Assembly (NCBI GenBank): GCA_963787425.1
Contig: CAWBCV010000015.1
Span: 115,431-179,430 of the forward strand
Source: AP-15 sp963787425
GTDB lineage: Bacteria; Pseudomonadota; Alphaproteobacteria; ATCC43930; CGMCC-115725
Direction: 5' to 3'
DNA length: 64,000 nucleotides
Positions 46,692-54,851 of the stretch are shown here, piece after piece. A program made the translations under genes and the position numbers. Below the pieces are notes generated by a model. It was not told the DNA's origin. It was given only the letters and a program-made list of their open reading frames with translations, and ran no database searches. Each line of letters begins with the position of its first letter. Position 1 is the first letter of the stretch.

Positions 46692-46850
46692 AAGCGGTCT
46701 CTGAGCCGGCGGAGGTTGTGGCGTATATGGCCCCCGATCTTGATCTGTCACCCTCGCGAGGCACTCAATGAGAATAACAGCTCGGCCTTTTCGGCGGACA
46801 AGTCGGGGGTCATAGTGGCGCTCGACAGCCCAGCATCGGTGGAGGATATC

Positions 46851-47546
46851 ATGGCGATCACCCTGTACGATCTCGCGGGCGCCGAGGCGGACCGGCGCTT
46901 CAGCCCATTCTGCTGGCGCACTCGCATGGCGCTCGCGCACAAAGGGCTCAATGTCGAGACCGTGCCGTGGCGCTTTACCGAAAAGGACAGGTTGCCGCAG
47001 CCGAATGGCGGCCGGGTGCCGGTCATCGTCGACGGCAGCCAGGTGGTGCACGATTCTTCGGCGATCGCCGAGTATCTCGAAAACCGGTACCCGGATCGTC
47101 CCTCGCTTTTCCCCAGCGAGGCCGGACATGCATTGACCCGGTTCATACAAAACTGGACCGAGACCGTGCTCCAACCCGGCCTCATCGGTTTTGTCGTCCT
47201 TGATATCCACCGCCATATCGGGCCCGAGGACCAGGCCTACTTCCGACAATCGCGCGAGGAGCGGTTTGGCAGAACTCTCGAGGAGGTAGTCAAGGACCGC
47301 GATGCCCGACTGCCCGCCTTCCGCGAAAGCCTGACACCGCTGCGCCGCACCGTGGAGTGCCAGGATTTCCTCGGTGGCACAGTTCCGGCATATGCCGATT
47401 ACATCGTCTTCGGCGCCTTCCAGTGGGCTCGTGCCATCAGTGACTATGAGCTCCTCGCCGCCAATGATCCGGTCGCCGCATGGCGCGGACGTATGCTCGA
47501 CCTGTTCAGTGGCCTCGCTCGCAAGAGTCCGGCCTACGGCAGTTGA
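46851..47546 (+). CDS. Glutathione S-transferase, beta-etherase-like
   Basis: 231-aa GST. The N-terminal thioredoxin domain has 'AGAEADRRFSPFCWRTRMALAHKGL' (about 9-33) and 'GGRVPVIVDGSQVVHDSSAIAEYLE' (about 54-78), with the Ser/Pro pair of the glutathione site. The C-terminal all-helical domain follows. The 'FSPFCWRTRMAL' stretch resembles lignin beta-etherase-type GSTs (LigE/LigF), which fits the nearby LigB-type dioxygenase, but the substrate is unproven. ATG 46851 follows GGAGGATATC. It is divergent from the HAD gene. Confidence 0.85.
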   Translation: MAITLYDLAGAEADRRFSPFCWRTRMALAHKGLNVETVPWRFTEKDRLPQPNGGRVPVIVDGSQVVHDSSAIAEYLENRYPDRPSLFPSEAGHALTRFIQNWTETVLQPGLIGFVVLDIHRHIGPEDQAYFRQSREERFGRTLEEVVKDRDARLPAFRESLTPLRRTVECQDFLGGTVPAYADYIVFGAFQWARAISDYELLAANDPVAAWRGRMLDLFSGLARKSPAYGS

Positions 47547-47549
47547 GGT

Positions 47550-48026
47550 ATGGCCGGGACGAGCGCGACCGCCACGGCTGCACTGATCGTGCACGCGCTC
47601 TCGGCCGTCGTTTGGGTCGGCGGCATGTTCTTCGCCCATCAGGTATTGCGGCCGGCCGCCGCGGCGCTCGATCCGAGACCGCGGCTTCTGCTCTGGTCGC
47701 GCGTTCTCGGCCGCTTCTTCGCGTGGGTGATTGCCGCGATCGTCCTGCTAGTGGGGAGCGGTTATGTGCTGGTGTTCGCGGTCTTCGGCGGCTTCGTCAA
47801 GGTCGGGCTGCACGTGAACCTTATGCAGGGGATCGGCATTCTGATGATGCTGCTGTTCTTCCACCTCTATTTCGCCCCTTGGCGTCGTTTTCGCCTGGCG
47901 GTCGGTCGGGAAGATTGGGCCGAGGGCGGCCGCCAGCTCGGCCAGATCCGCACGATCGTGACGATCAACCTCGTGCTCGGCCTGATCGTCGTCGCGATCG
48001 GCAGCAGCGGGCGTTACTGGGGCTGA
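47550..48026 (+). CDS. CopD-like integral membrane protein
   Basis: 158-aa protein with four TM segments (about 8-28, 58-80, 88-110 and 132-152). Conserved His residues occur in 'LIVHALSAVVWVGGMFFAHQVL', 'LHVNLMQG' and 'FFHLYFAPWRRF', the pattern of CopD/UPF0093-like membrane proteins that bind haem or copper. It lies 3 bp after the GST gene, so the two are probably co-transcribed. Role unknown. Confidence 0.75.
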   Translation: MAGTSATATAALIVHALSAVVWVGGMFFAHQVLRPAAAALDPRPRLLLWSRVLGRFFAWVIAAIVLLVGSGYVLVFAVFGGFVKVGLHVNLMQGIGILMMLLFFHLYFAPWRRFRLAVGREDWAEGGRQLGQIRTIVTINLVLGLIVVAIGSSGRYWG

Positions 48027-48029
48027 AAG

Positions 48030-49238
48030 CTACCGCGCGTCAGCGTGGCGGGTGAAATGCTGCAGGTCGAGGCGGCGCAGACCTGCTTCCATCGAGGTCT
48101 TGCCATCGGGCGAGGTCCAGGTTGCGCTCAGACCGTCGATCCCGCGTGGCCGAAAATGGAGGGTGCTCTTGCCCTTTTCCTCGAAGATGAACTCGTCATC
48201 GACGAGGCGGCCCTTGCGGCGGCTCCATTCCGCCGGCTCGTTCTCGTCGATCCCGGGCCCGATGGCGTAGACGGCGGCCACTTCGCTGCCGTGCGTCTCT
48301 TCGATGGCGAGGAGCACCTCACGCCCGTTGGGGTAAAACCCGTACCATGACTGCCGCCCGCTGGTGCCACCGGGTGCCCGACCTGACGGCGCCGAGCCGC
48401 CGGCGACCCCGGCGACGGCGTGCGAGGCTGTCCGCGGATGGACCAGCTCGTCCGGCAGGCGCATCTCGGGGCTCGGCGCTTCTCCCCAGGCCGGTTCGCA
48501 AACCCGCTCGCCTTCAATCTTGTCGGCTCCGAGAAAATCGCGGATGCAGCTGCCGAACCGGCGCAGGAACAAGCCGGTCGACGACGCCCAATGCCCGGCA
48601 AGGAACGCGGGCTGGTCGATGACGCTGAAACCGATTTGCCGGCCAGCCAGGATCGCCCGCGAATGCTCGCCGCGTCCACCCGGGTCGAAATCGTCACCGT
48701 GGAAGTAGAACAGCATCACGCGCGCCCGTTTGATCCGCTCGAGCAGCGGATAGAGCCGCGTCGCATTGAGACGCCACGAATCGTAAAATTCGTCGAAATT
48801 GCCAAAAGCGGCGGGCGCTGTTGCCACGACCGCGTCCACCTCCTCGGACAAGTCGGTCGCCATTAAGGCGAGGAACGCACCAAAGGATTGGCCGGCGAGC
48901 ACAATGCGGCGATACCCGTTGCGCTTTAGTTGACCCACCAGCTCGACCAGCCGGCGTGTACTGGCAGTCAGAGTGTCGCCGTCGCGCGGCCGATCGAAGC
49001 GCAAAACGTCCCACCCCGCATCGCGCAGCACCCTCAGATAAGGCGGTGTCGGCAATTCGGAATCTTCGGTGTTGATCGAGCGGCCATGATTCCAGACCAC
49101 CGCACCGATCGCTCGATCCGGGCCGACCGGGGCTTGGTTAAAGGCGGGATCGAGCTCCGCCGCTTCTACCTGAGCGCCACAAAGTATCAGGATACAGAGG
49201 ACGAGCCCCCAAACCGACGCGATCGACCACTGCCGCAT
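48030..49238 (-). CDS. Exported alpha/beta hydrolase
   Basis: 402-aa protein with a signal peptide (hydrophobic core 'ASVWGLVLCILILCGAQV', about 7-24) and an alpha/beta-hydrolase domain. The nucleophile elbow is 'GQSFGAF' (Ser about 117). 'VNTEDSELPTPPYL'-like sequence precedes and 'YFHGDDFDPGG' (about 185) probably carries the acidic residue. The C-terminal ~130 residues are a separate beta-rich region. Acts in the periplasm on an ester or similar bond; substrate unknown. Confidence 0.8.
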   Translation of the reverse strand: MRQWSIASVWGLVLCILILCGAQVEAAELDPAFNQAPVGPDRAIGAVVWNHGRSINTEDSELPTPPYLRVLRDAGWDVLRFDRPRDGDTLTASTRRLVELVGQLKRNGYRRIVLAGQSFGAFLALMATDLSEEVDAVVATAPAAFGNFDEFYDSWRLNATRLYPLLERIKRARVMLFYFHGDDFDPGGRGEHSRAILAGRQIGFSVIDQPAFLAGHWASSTGLFLRRFGSCIRDFLGADKIEGERVCEPAWGEAPSPEMRLPDELVHPRTASHAVAGVAGGSAPSGRAPGGTSGRQSWYGFYPNGREVLLAIEETHGSEVAAVYAIGPGIDENEPAEWSRRKGRLVDDEFIFEEKGKSTLHFRPRGIDGLSATWTSPDGKTSMEAGLRRLDLQHFTRHADAR

Positions 49239-49311
49239 TCCTGATGCCCCCGCCCCTTGCCTTGGCCCAGGTTTGGAAGCGGAAGCTTAACAGACTGTAA
49301 TCCTTTGTGTC

Positions 49312-49331
49312 CACTTGGTAACCACCAAGTG
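49312..49331. promoter_or_regulatory. 20-bp perfect palindrome upstream of the alpha/beta hydrolase
   Basis: CACTTGGT (49312-49319), spacer AACC, ACCAAGTG (49324-49331). It is a symmetric operator-like site about 75 bp upstream of the hydrolase start (49238, minus strand) with no T-tract. A TetR-type or similar repressor could bind; no regulator gene is adjacent. A hairpin role is the alternative. Confidence 0.5.
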
Positions 49332-49389
49332 ACCGACATTCAAGAGCGGGAATATCTTAGGCGAGCAAGGGATTCCACCGGCTGCGACG

Positions 49390-49415
49390 AACTGGCGCAT
49401 TCTGCTGCGCCAGTT
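49390..49415. terminator. Strong hairpin in the 49.4-kb gap
   Basis: AACTGGCGCA (49390-49399) and TGCGCCAGTT (49406-49415) make a perfect 10-bp stem with a 6-base loop, followed by TTG on the plus strand. It lies downstream of the small minus-strand open frame at 49429-49563 and could terminate its transcript, but the T-tract is short. Confidence 0.5.
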
Positions 49416-49428
49416 TTGTCGGAGGAGA

Positions 49429-49563
49429 TTATTGCTGTCGCACCGTCATCAAGACGATTGCGGCGAGAACTACGCCGAACGCTTCAAAACCGGTGCTGAT
49501 CTGGCCCAAGGCCATGCTCAGCAACGTGGTCGCGGCAGTTGCGGCTCCAATCAATTGCGGCAT
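49429..49563 (-). CDS. Possible small membrane protein, 44 aa
   Basis: An open frame from ATG 49563 (GTG 49569 is an alternative) to TAA 49429: MPQLIGAATAATTLL then 'MALGQISTGFEAFGVVLAAI' and 'VLMTVRQQ'. It has one or two hydrophobic segments and a GGA about 9 bases upstream of the ATG. A perfect hairpin lies 14 bp beyond the stop, as expected for a small transcript. No family is known. A real small protein is plausible, but length gives little statistical support. Confidence 0.35.
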   Translation of the reverse strand: MPQLIGAATAATTLLSMALGQISTGFEAFGVVLAAIVLMTVRQQ

Positions 49564-49662
49564 CGGCACATTCCGGCGTTTTGACTTCGGGGGCGAAGAC
49601 TCCGATGTAACGAACCAGCATTTGCCGCTATTCCCTTAACGATGTCACTCGGAGGGGCGAGG

Positions 49663-50067
49663 ATGCCAATTCTTTACGTTGCCCGCAGTTCCAAGCTCGG
49701 CCGCTGGGCCTCCGATGTCGGGCTCGGCAAGAATATCTATAAGGTCGGGGTGACCGAGGGCGATCCAAAGGCGCTGGCCGCCACAGGTTGGGCCGGCGAA
49801 ACCGATTGGACGATCGTGCGCAAGACGGCGGTCGAGGATATCAGCGAGCCGGAAGCACTCGATCGGCTAGGCCGCAAGGAAAAAATGATAGATCAGAACC
49901 TCTACCCAAAGCTCAAGGGAGCGGCCGGCGTGTTTCGGCTCACTCCCGCCCGGGTCGAGAACCACATCATTGTGACGCGGGCACTGGCAGGTCAGAGCGA
50001 CCGCATCGAGCTCAAGCTGAAACCGACGGACTACGCCGATTACCTAATTCATAACACGTTGCGGTAA
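49663..50067 (+). CDS. Conserved hypothetical protein
   Basis: 134-aa protein: 'MPILYVARSSKLGRWASDVG', 'LGKNIYKVGVTEGDPKA', 'GWAGETDWTIVRKTAVED' and 'VENHIIVTRALAGQSDRIEL' with 'LKPTDYADYLIHNTLR' at the end. The regular alternation of strands and the 'YKVGVT' start-like motif recall a GIY-YIG fold without its catalytic residues, but I cannot assign a function. Similar proteins seem common in alphaproteobacteria. The start ATG 49663 follows GGAGGGGCGAGG. Confidence 0.68.
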   Translation: MPILYVARSSKLGRWASDVGLGKNIYKVGVTEGDPKALAATGWAGETDWTIVRKTAVEDISEPEALDRLGRKEKMIDQNLYPKLKGAAGVFRLTPARVENHIIVTRALAGQSDRIELKLKPTDYADYLIHNTLR

Positions 50068-50072
50068 GCGGG

Positions 50073-50948
50073 CTAAAACTCACCGATCGCCTGGAGGACC
50101 GCCTCCGGGGCCTCGCGCGGCAGAAAATGGCCGGCGCGCGGTATGATGCGGCTCTGATAAGGGCCGGTAAAATGGCGTGCAGCGCGCCCTGTCCTGTCTG
50201 GCGGGGAAACGCCGTCGGCTTCACCCTGCAGAGCGATTGTCGGCAACGTAATCGGCGGTTGGCGCGCGAGCTGTGCCTCGATCGTATCGAGTGCCGGGTC
50301 GCCAGGCGCGACGCCGTACCGGTGACGGTAGGATTGGATCACGACCTCGACGAAATCCGGGTTGTCGAAAGACGCTGCGGTTTGTTCGTATGTTGCGTCG
50401 TCGAACCGGTAGTTGGGCGACCAGAGCTCCCACAATAGCCGGCACAGCGGGCCTCGGTTCGCTGCCAAACCCGCCCGGCCGCGCTCGGTGTGGAAGTACC
50501 ATTGGTACCAACGGCGGTACTCGGTCGCAGGAGACGCCGGTTTTGCGGCCTCGGCGATGTTCTGGATATTGTAGCCGCCGACTGTGACGAGCCCGGCGGC
50601 GCGCTGCGGCCACAACGCCGCAACGACGCAGGCGGCGCGCCCGCCCCAATCGTATCCGGCGAGAACCGCCTGCTCCAACCCGAGCGCGTCCATGAAATCG
50701 GCGAGATCACGGCCAAGTGCGGCCTGCTGACCCGATCGCGGCGTATCGGCATCGAGAAACCGGGTCAGACCATACCCGCGAAGATAGGGGACGAGGACGC
50801 GCCAGCCGCGCGCTGCGAGGAGAGGCGCAACCCCATCATAAGCGTGCACATCGTCGGGAAAACCATGCAGCAGAATGACCGGCCGGCCTGCTGCCGGACC
50901 GCTCTCCTCATAGGCGATCTCGAGCGTCGCGGTGCGGGTCGTCTTCAT
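50073..50948 (-). CDS. Alpha/beta hydrolase, epoxide hydrolase/haloacid-type
   Basis: 291-aa alpha/beta hydrolase. The oxyanion motif is 'LLHGFPDDVHAY' (about 27-38). The nucleophile elbow is 'AGYDWGGRAA' with Asp100, typical of epoxide hydrolases and haloalkane/fluoroacetate dehalogenases rather than Ser esterases. The C-terminal 'PRAGHFLPREAPEAV' holds the catalytic His. Start ATG 50948 is chosen since the frame to 51098 has no similarity. Probably detoxifies or uses an epoxide or halogenated compound. Confidence 0.83.
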   Translation of the reverse strand: MKTTRTATLEIAYEESGPAAGRPVILLHGFPDDVHAYDGVAPLLAARGWRVLVPYLRGYGLTRFLDADTPRSGQQAALGRDLADFMDALGLEQAVLAGYDWGGRAACVVAALWPQRAAGLVTVGGYNIQNIAEAAKPASPATEYRRWYQWYFHTERGRAGLAANRGPLCRLLWELWSPNYRFDDATYEQTAASFDNPDFVEVVIQSYRHRYGVAPGDPALDTIEAQLARQPPITLPTIALQGEADGVSPPDRTGRAARHFTGPYQSRIIPRAGHFLPREAPEAVLQAIGEF

Positions 50949-51128
50949 GACGCGGCGAGCCGGAACCCGGACAGGCAGCAGCAGCGGCCGTCGGCCAGCC
51001 ATCCCCTCACGGTCTTGACGCCAACCGATCTGGTCATACCGTCTCCCCTTGCCGCGAAGAAACGGCGGCAAGATCGCAGTCTGCCGCCGGGGTCGCAAGG
51101 GCCGGATTTTTTGGCACCTTTTGCTGGC

Positions 51129-51779
51129 CTAGTAGGCCTTCGCCATGGTCCCGGTGAGCACGTCGGCCTTGCGGTAGAGCGCGGCGATCAGGCCGTCGAC
51201 GCCGTCGGCTCGCAGGATCGCGGCGAATTCGGAGCGGCGGGTCGCCACCTCGCTGATCGCGCCGTCGAGGTAGATGTCGGAGATCAGCCAGCCATCGCCA
51301 TTGCGGCGCATCATGTAGTCGACCTTGACCGGCTCGCCATTGGCCTTGACGATCCGGCTCCTGACCATGACGCCGCCCGGGTTGGGCTCTTCGCCGGTGA
51401 CCTGCAATTTCTGTCCGGCATAGCTGTCGAAGCGGTCGGCATAGATCGCCGAAACATATCGGCCAAAGCTCTCGGTGATTTGCTGGCGCTGCGCCTCGTT
51501 GAGACCGGCCCAGTACGATGGGCCGACCGACAGGCGGGTCATCGACGCGATGTCGAAGGTCCGGCGGATGACCGGATCGATCTGCGTGAAACGCCCGCTC
51601 TGCCCGAGGGTACGGCCGTTCTTCATCGTTCCGAGCAGCGCATCGTAGAGACCCTGCACCGTGTCGCCGCCGGTCGTCGGAGCTGCATGCACCGGATAGG
51701 AAAGCATCGCGAGGCCGATCCCGGCGGCGAGTGCCGCGGCCTTACATAGCGTCCTTCTGGGCGGCATCGACTTGCGCAT
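51129..51779 (-). CDS. MlaC/HpnM-family periplasmic lipid-binding protein
   Basis: 216-aa exported protein. The signal peptide is 'LCKAAALAAGIGLAMLSYPVHA' (about 11-32). 'VQGLYDALLGTMKNGRTLG', 'FDIASMTRLSVGPSYWAGLNEAQRQQITESF' and 'VDYMMRRNGDGWLISDIYLDGAISEVATRRSEF' match the MlaC/Ttg2D fold. The family includes HpnM, linked to hopanoid transport. HpnM is favoured because hpnR lies 3 kb away, but MlaC for phospholipid transport is equally possible. Divergent from the BTAD regulator gene. Confidence 0.8.
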   Translation of the reverse strand: MRKSMPPRRTLCKAAALAAGIGLAMLSYPVHAAPTTGGDTVQGLYDALLGTMKNGRTLGQSGRFTQIDPVIRRTFDIASMTRLSVGPSYWAGLNEAQRQQITESFGRYVSAIYADRFDSYAGQKLQVTGEEPNPGGVMVRSRIVKANGEPVKVDYMMRRNGDGWLISDIYLDGAISEVATRRSEFAAILRADGVDGLIAALYRKADVLTGTMAKAY

Positions 51780-51928
51780 CGCTGGGTCCCTCCTGATTGC
51801 CGTCGCCTATTGCTCGGGAACTCTTGTTGCATCCGGCCGATTGGCGCTCGTTTGACGGCGCGTAAATAAATCGTTAAATCGGTCGAGGCCGGCTCGATAC
51901 GTTCGCTTTACGTCGGGCCGGCGTCGCG

Positions 51929-53944
51929 ATGGGCAGGATGGGCCGCTGGCGTGTCAATCTTCTGGGCCGGTTCGGGTTGCGCGCTCCGAATGGGCAGGAG
52001 TTCGCGCTCGGTGCCCGAAAATCCATCGCGTTGCTGGCGCTCCTCGCTGCGGCGCGTGGTCAGCGGATGTCGCGCGACCGGGTGGCCGCACTGCTATGGG
52101 GGGACATGCCGGACACTCAGGCGCGCGGTAATTTGCGTCAGCTGCTGGCCGCAACCCGGCGCCCCGCGCCGTTTCTGGAGGGAGACGGGGGGTCGATCGG
52201 GTTCTCCGCCGGGATGGTTGAAACTGACCTCGCCGCCTTCGAGGCGGCAATTGTTGAGGACGCGCCGCCGGCGTTGGAGCGGGCCGCCGCGCTCTACCGG
52301 GGTGACCTGCTCGACGGGTTTTCATTACGCGACCGCGACTTCGACGAGTGGCTGACCGGGGAACGCGAGCGGCTGCGCGAGCACGCCGTGCAGCTTTTCC
52401 TGCGGCTAATGGAGCGTGCCGCAGCAGTCGGGGTCGAGCCTGCGATCCGCTGGGGGCTGCGCATTCTCCCGGTCGATCCGGTGCACGAACCCGCGCACAG
52501 GGCTCTGATGGAACTCTATGCTGCTCAGGGCAGGCACGCCGCCGCGCTTCGGCAATACGAGCAGTTGCGGGAGACCCTCTCGCGCGAACTCGCCACCCGA
52601 CCGGAGCCGGAAACGGACGCGCTTGTGCGCCGGATCCGCGATGATCGGCGTAGTCTTGTCCGACTGGTAGCCGAGCCCTTATCGGTTGAGACCGACGCCA
52701 GCATGCGCGTCGAGGCGCGGCTGCCGCCCGATCCTCCGCCGGTTCCCGAAACGCCCTCGATCGTCGTGCTGCCGTTCCAGAACTTGAGCGGCGATCCCGA
52801 GCAAGAGTATTTCTCCGACGGCATCGTCGAGGAGATCACGACGGCCCTGTCCCGTTTCCGGTCTCTATTCGTGATCTCCCGTAATTCGGCCTTTACCTAC
52901 AAGGGCCGCGCCGTCGATGTCCGACAGGTCGGTCGCGAGCTTGGCGTCCGCTATCTGCTGGAAGGGAGTGTCCGGAAGGCAGCCAATCGGGTGCGCATCA
53001 CCGGACAGCTGATCGAGGCCGCGAGCGCAGCCCATCTCTGGGCGGACCGCTTTGACGGGACGCCCGAGGACATCTTCGATCTGCAGGATCGGGTGACTGA
53101 GAGGGTTGTGGGCGCGATCTCGCCGGCGCTGGAACAGGCCGAAATCGATCGCATCAAGCGGAAACCGACCGAAAGCCTCGGCGCCTACGACTATTTTCTG
53201 CGCGGGAGGGCGGCTCTCCACGAGGGGAGCTTGCAAGGTCACAAGGATGCATTGCAGCTGTTCTGCCGAGCGATCGAACTCGACCCCGATTTTGCTTCGG
53301 CCTACGGGATGGCCGCGTACTGCTATTGCCATCGGAAGACGAATGGTTGGATCGCCGACCGACAGGAGGAAATCGCAGAGACGGCGCGCTTGGCACGCCG
53401 AGCGGTGGAGCTGGACAAGGATGACGCGGTCGCTCTGAGTTATGGCGGGTTCGCGCTCGCCTATGTCGTCGGCGAGCTCGACGGTGGCGTCGCCTTTATC
53501 GACCGGGCGCTGCTGATCAACCCTAACCTGGCGACAGCGTGGATCGTCAGCGGATGGGTGAGGGTTTGGCTGGGCAAACCCGAGCTGGCGATCGAGCACC
53601 TCGCGAAAGCGACGCGCCTGAGCCCCCTCGATCCGCTGACCAACAGGACGCGAACGACAATCGCGCACGCCCACTTCTTTGCAGGCCGGTATGACGAAGC
53701 CTCGTCCTGGGCAGCTATGGCATTACGCGAGTGGCCCGACTACCAGACCGCGCTGCGCATCGCCGCGGCGAGTTGTGCGCTCGCCGGGCGTTTGGAAGAA
53801 GCTAAGAGCGCGAGGGAGCGGCTGCATAAGCTCGACCCCCAGCTGCGCATTTCCAATCTCGAAGATGAATTGGGGCCGTACCACCGACCGCAAGACATCG
53901 CCCGATATGTCGAGGGTTTGCGGGCGGCGGGATTACCCGACTGA
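51929..53944 (+). CDS. BTAD-TolB-TPR regulatory protein
   Basis: 671-aa protein. The N-terminus has an OmpR-type winged helix ('VNLLGRFGLRAPNGQEFALGARK', residues 9-31). The bacterial transcriptional activator domain (BTAD) follows at about 90-245. A TolB-like segment 'PSIVVLPFQNLSGDPEQEYFSDGIVEEITTALS' spans about 272-304. TPR-type repeats fill the rest (about 405-650). It lacks a nucleotide cyclase or kinase domain, so it is probably a SARP-like cytoplasmic regulator. The target is unknown. It is divergent from the HpnM/MlaC-like gene. Confidence 0.82.
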   Translation: MGRMGRWRVNLLGRFGLRAPNGQEFALGARKSIALLALLAAARGQRMSRDRVAALLWGDMPDTQARGNLRQLLAATRRPAPFLEGDGGSIGFSAGMVETDLAAFEAAIVEDAPPALERAAALYRGDLLDGFSLRDRDFDEWLTGERERLREHAVQLFLRLMERAAAVGVEPAIRWGLRILPVDPVHEPAHRALMELYAAQGRHAAALRQYEQLRETLSRELATRPEPETDALVRRIRDDRRSLVRLVAEPLSVETDASMRVEARLPPDPPPVPETPSIVVLPFQNLSGDPEQEYFSDGIVEEITTALSRFRSLFVISRNSAFTYKGRAVDVRQVGRELGVRYLLEGSVRKAANRVRITGQLIEAASAAHLWADRFDGTPEDIFDLQDRVTERVVGAISPALEQAEIDRIKRKPTESLGAYDYFLRGRAALHEGSLQGHKDALQLFCRAIELDPDFASAYGMAAYCYCHRKTNGWIADRQEEIAETARLARRAVELDKDDAVALSYGGFALAYVVGELDGGVAFIDRALLINPNLATAWIVSGWVRVWLGKPELAIEHLAKATRLSPLDPLTNRTRTTIAHAHFFAGRYDEASSWAAMALREWPDYQTALRIAAASCALAGRLEEAKSARERLHKLDPQLRISNLEDELGPYHRPQDIARYVEGLRAAGLPD

Positions 53945-54023
53945 GCCGATTACTTACTTCTGCGACGAAGAGGCCGAGAGGCCCGATCTGGACTGCCCGT
54001 GCCCATTATGAGATGTTGTGATC

Positions 54024-54842
54024 ATGATCTTCGCCCGTTTTGCCCCCTTGGCGGCGATCGCGTTCGCGCTGCTCTTTGCGCCCGCTGCGTTAAAAGCGCC
54101 GGCAGGCGAGATAGATCGGGTCGAAGCTCGCTTCGAGATCTACGGCTTTGCCGGATTTCACGTGTTGACCAACCACACGACCATCCAAGAAATCGGGGAT
54201 CGTTATGCAATCGCGATGGACCTCGACACCCGAGGGCTCGCTAGCGTGTTTGTCGACCTTACGAGCCATTCCGAGGTTCATGGAGAGTTCGCCCGGAACG
54301 CCGTCCAGCCCGAAGCATATCGGTCCGATGTTCGCCGAAACGGCATCGAGCGGCATTATGCGCTGGATTATCGCCGCGATGGCACCGTGACGAATGCCTC
54401 GGCGCCGGCTGAAGCGGGGCGGCCTTTTCTCATAGCCGCCGAGCAGATCCGCGGCACCGTCGACCAGCTAACGGCGTATTTCGCAGTCGAGCGCCAGATC
54501 GCCCGCGGGGGCAATTGTTCCATTGTGATTCCGGTGTTCGACGGCAGCGGATTTTACAATCTTCGCTTCACGGATCTAAAACAGGAGATGCTGTCGGCCG
54601 ACAGTTACCAGACTTTCGCGGGTCCGTCGCAGGTGTGTCAGGTTGTGCGCGAAGATGTCGTGGTTAACCCTGACCACAACGAAGATACCTACAAGACCGG
54701 TCGGATCTGGTACTCGCAAGTCATCGCTGGCGGTCGAGTGATGCCCGTGCGAATGGAATACGATACCGCGTTTGGTGCCGTAAAGGGTTATCTCGCGGAA
54801 TTTCGCGGGCGGGGCGCCAAACTCAACCTAGTGGCAAAATAA
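54024..54842 (+). CDS. DUF3108-domain exported protein
   Basis: 272-aa protein. Signal peptide 'FARFAPLAAIAFALLFAPAA' (about 3-22). 'ARFEIYGFAGFHVLTNHTTIQEIGDRYAIAMDLDTRGLASV' begins the DUF3108 domain and 'GRIWYSQVIAGGRVMPVRMEYDTAFGAVKGYLAEF' ends it. Probably periplasmic or outer-membrane-associated; no function known. It follows the BTAD gene by 79 bp and precedes the convergent hpnR. GTG at 54018 is an alternative start two codons upstream. Confidence 0.8.
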   Translation: MIFARFAPLAAIAFALLFAPAALKAPAGEIDRVEARFEIYGFAGFHVLTNHTTIQEIGDRYAIAMDLDTRGLASVFVDLTSHSEVHGEFARNAVQPEAYRSDVRRNGIERHYALDYRRDGTVTNASAPAEAGRPFLIAAEQIRGTVDQLTAYFAVERQIARGGNCSIVIPVFDGSGFYNLRFTDLKQEMLSADSYQTFAGPSQVCQVVREDVVVNPDHNEDTYKTGRIWYSQVIAGGRVMPVRMEYDTAFGAVKGYLAEFRGRGAKLNLVAK

Positions 54843-54851
54843 CCATCAGCC

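Noticed and set aside
48319..49244. Several plus-strand frames opposite the exported alpha/beta hydrolase
   Set aside because: Shadows of the hydrolase codons with Arg/Pro-rich composition and no motifs.
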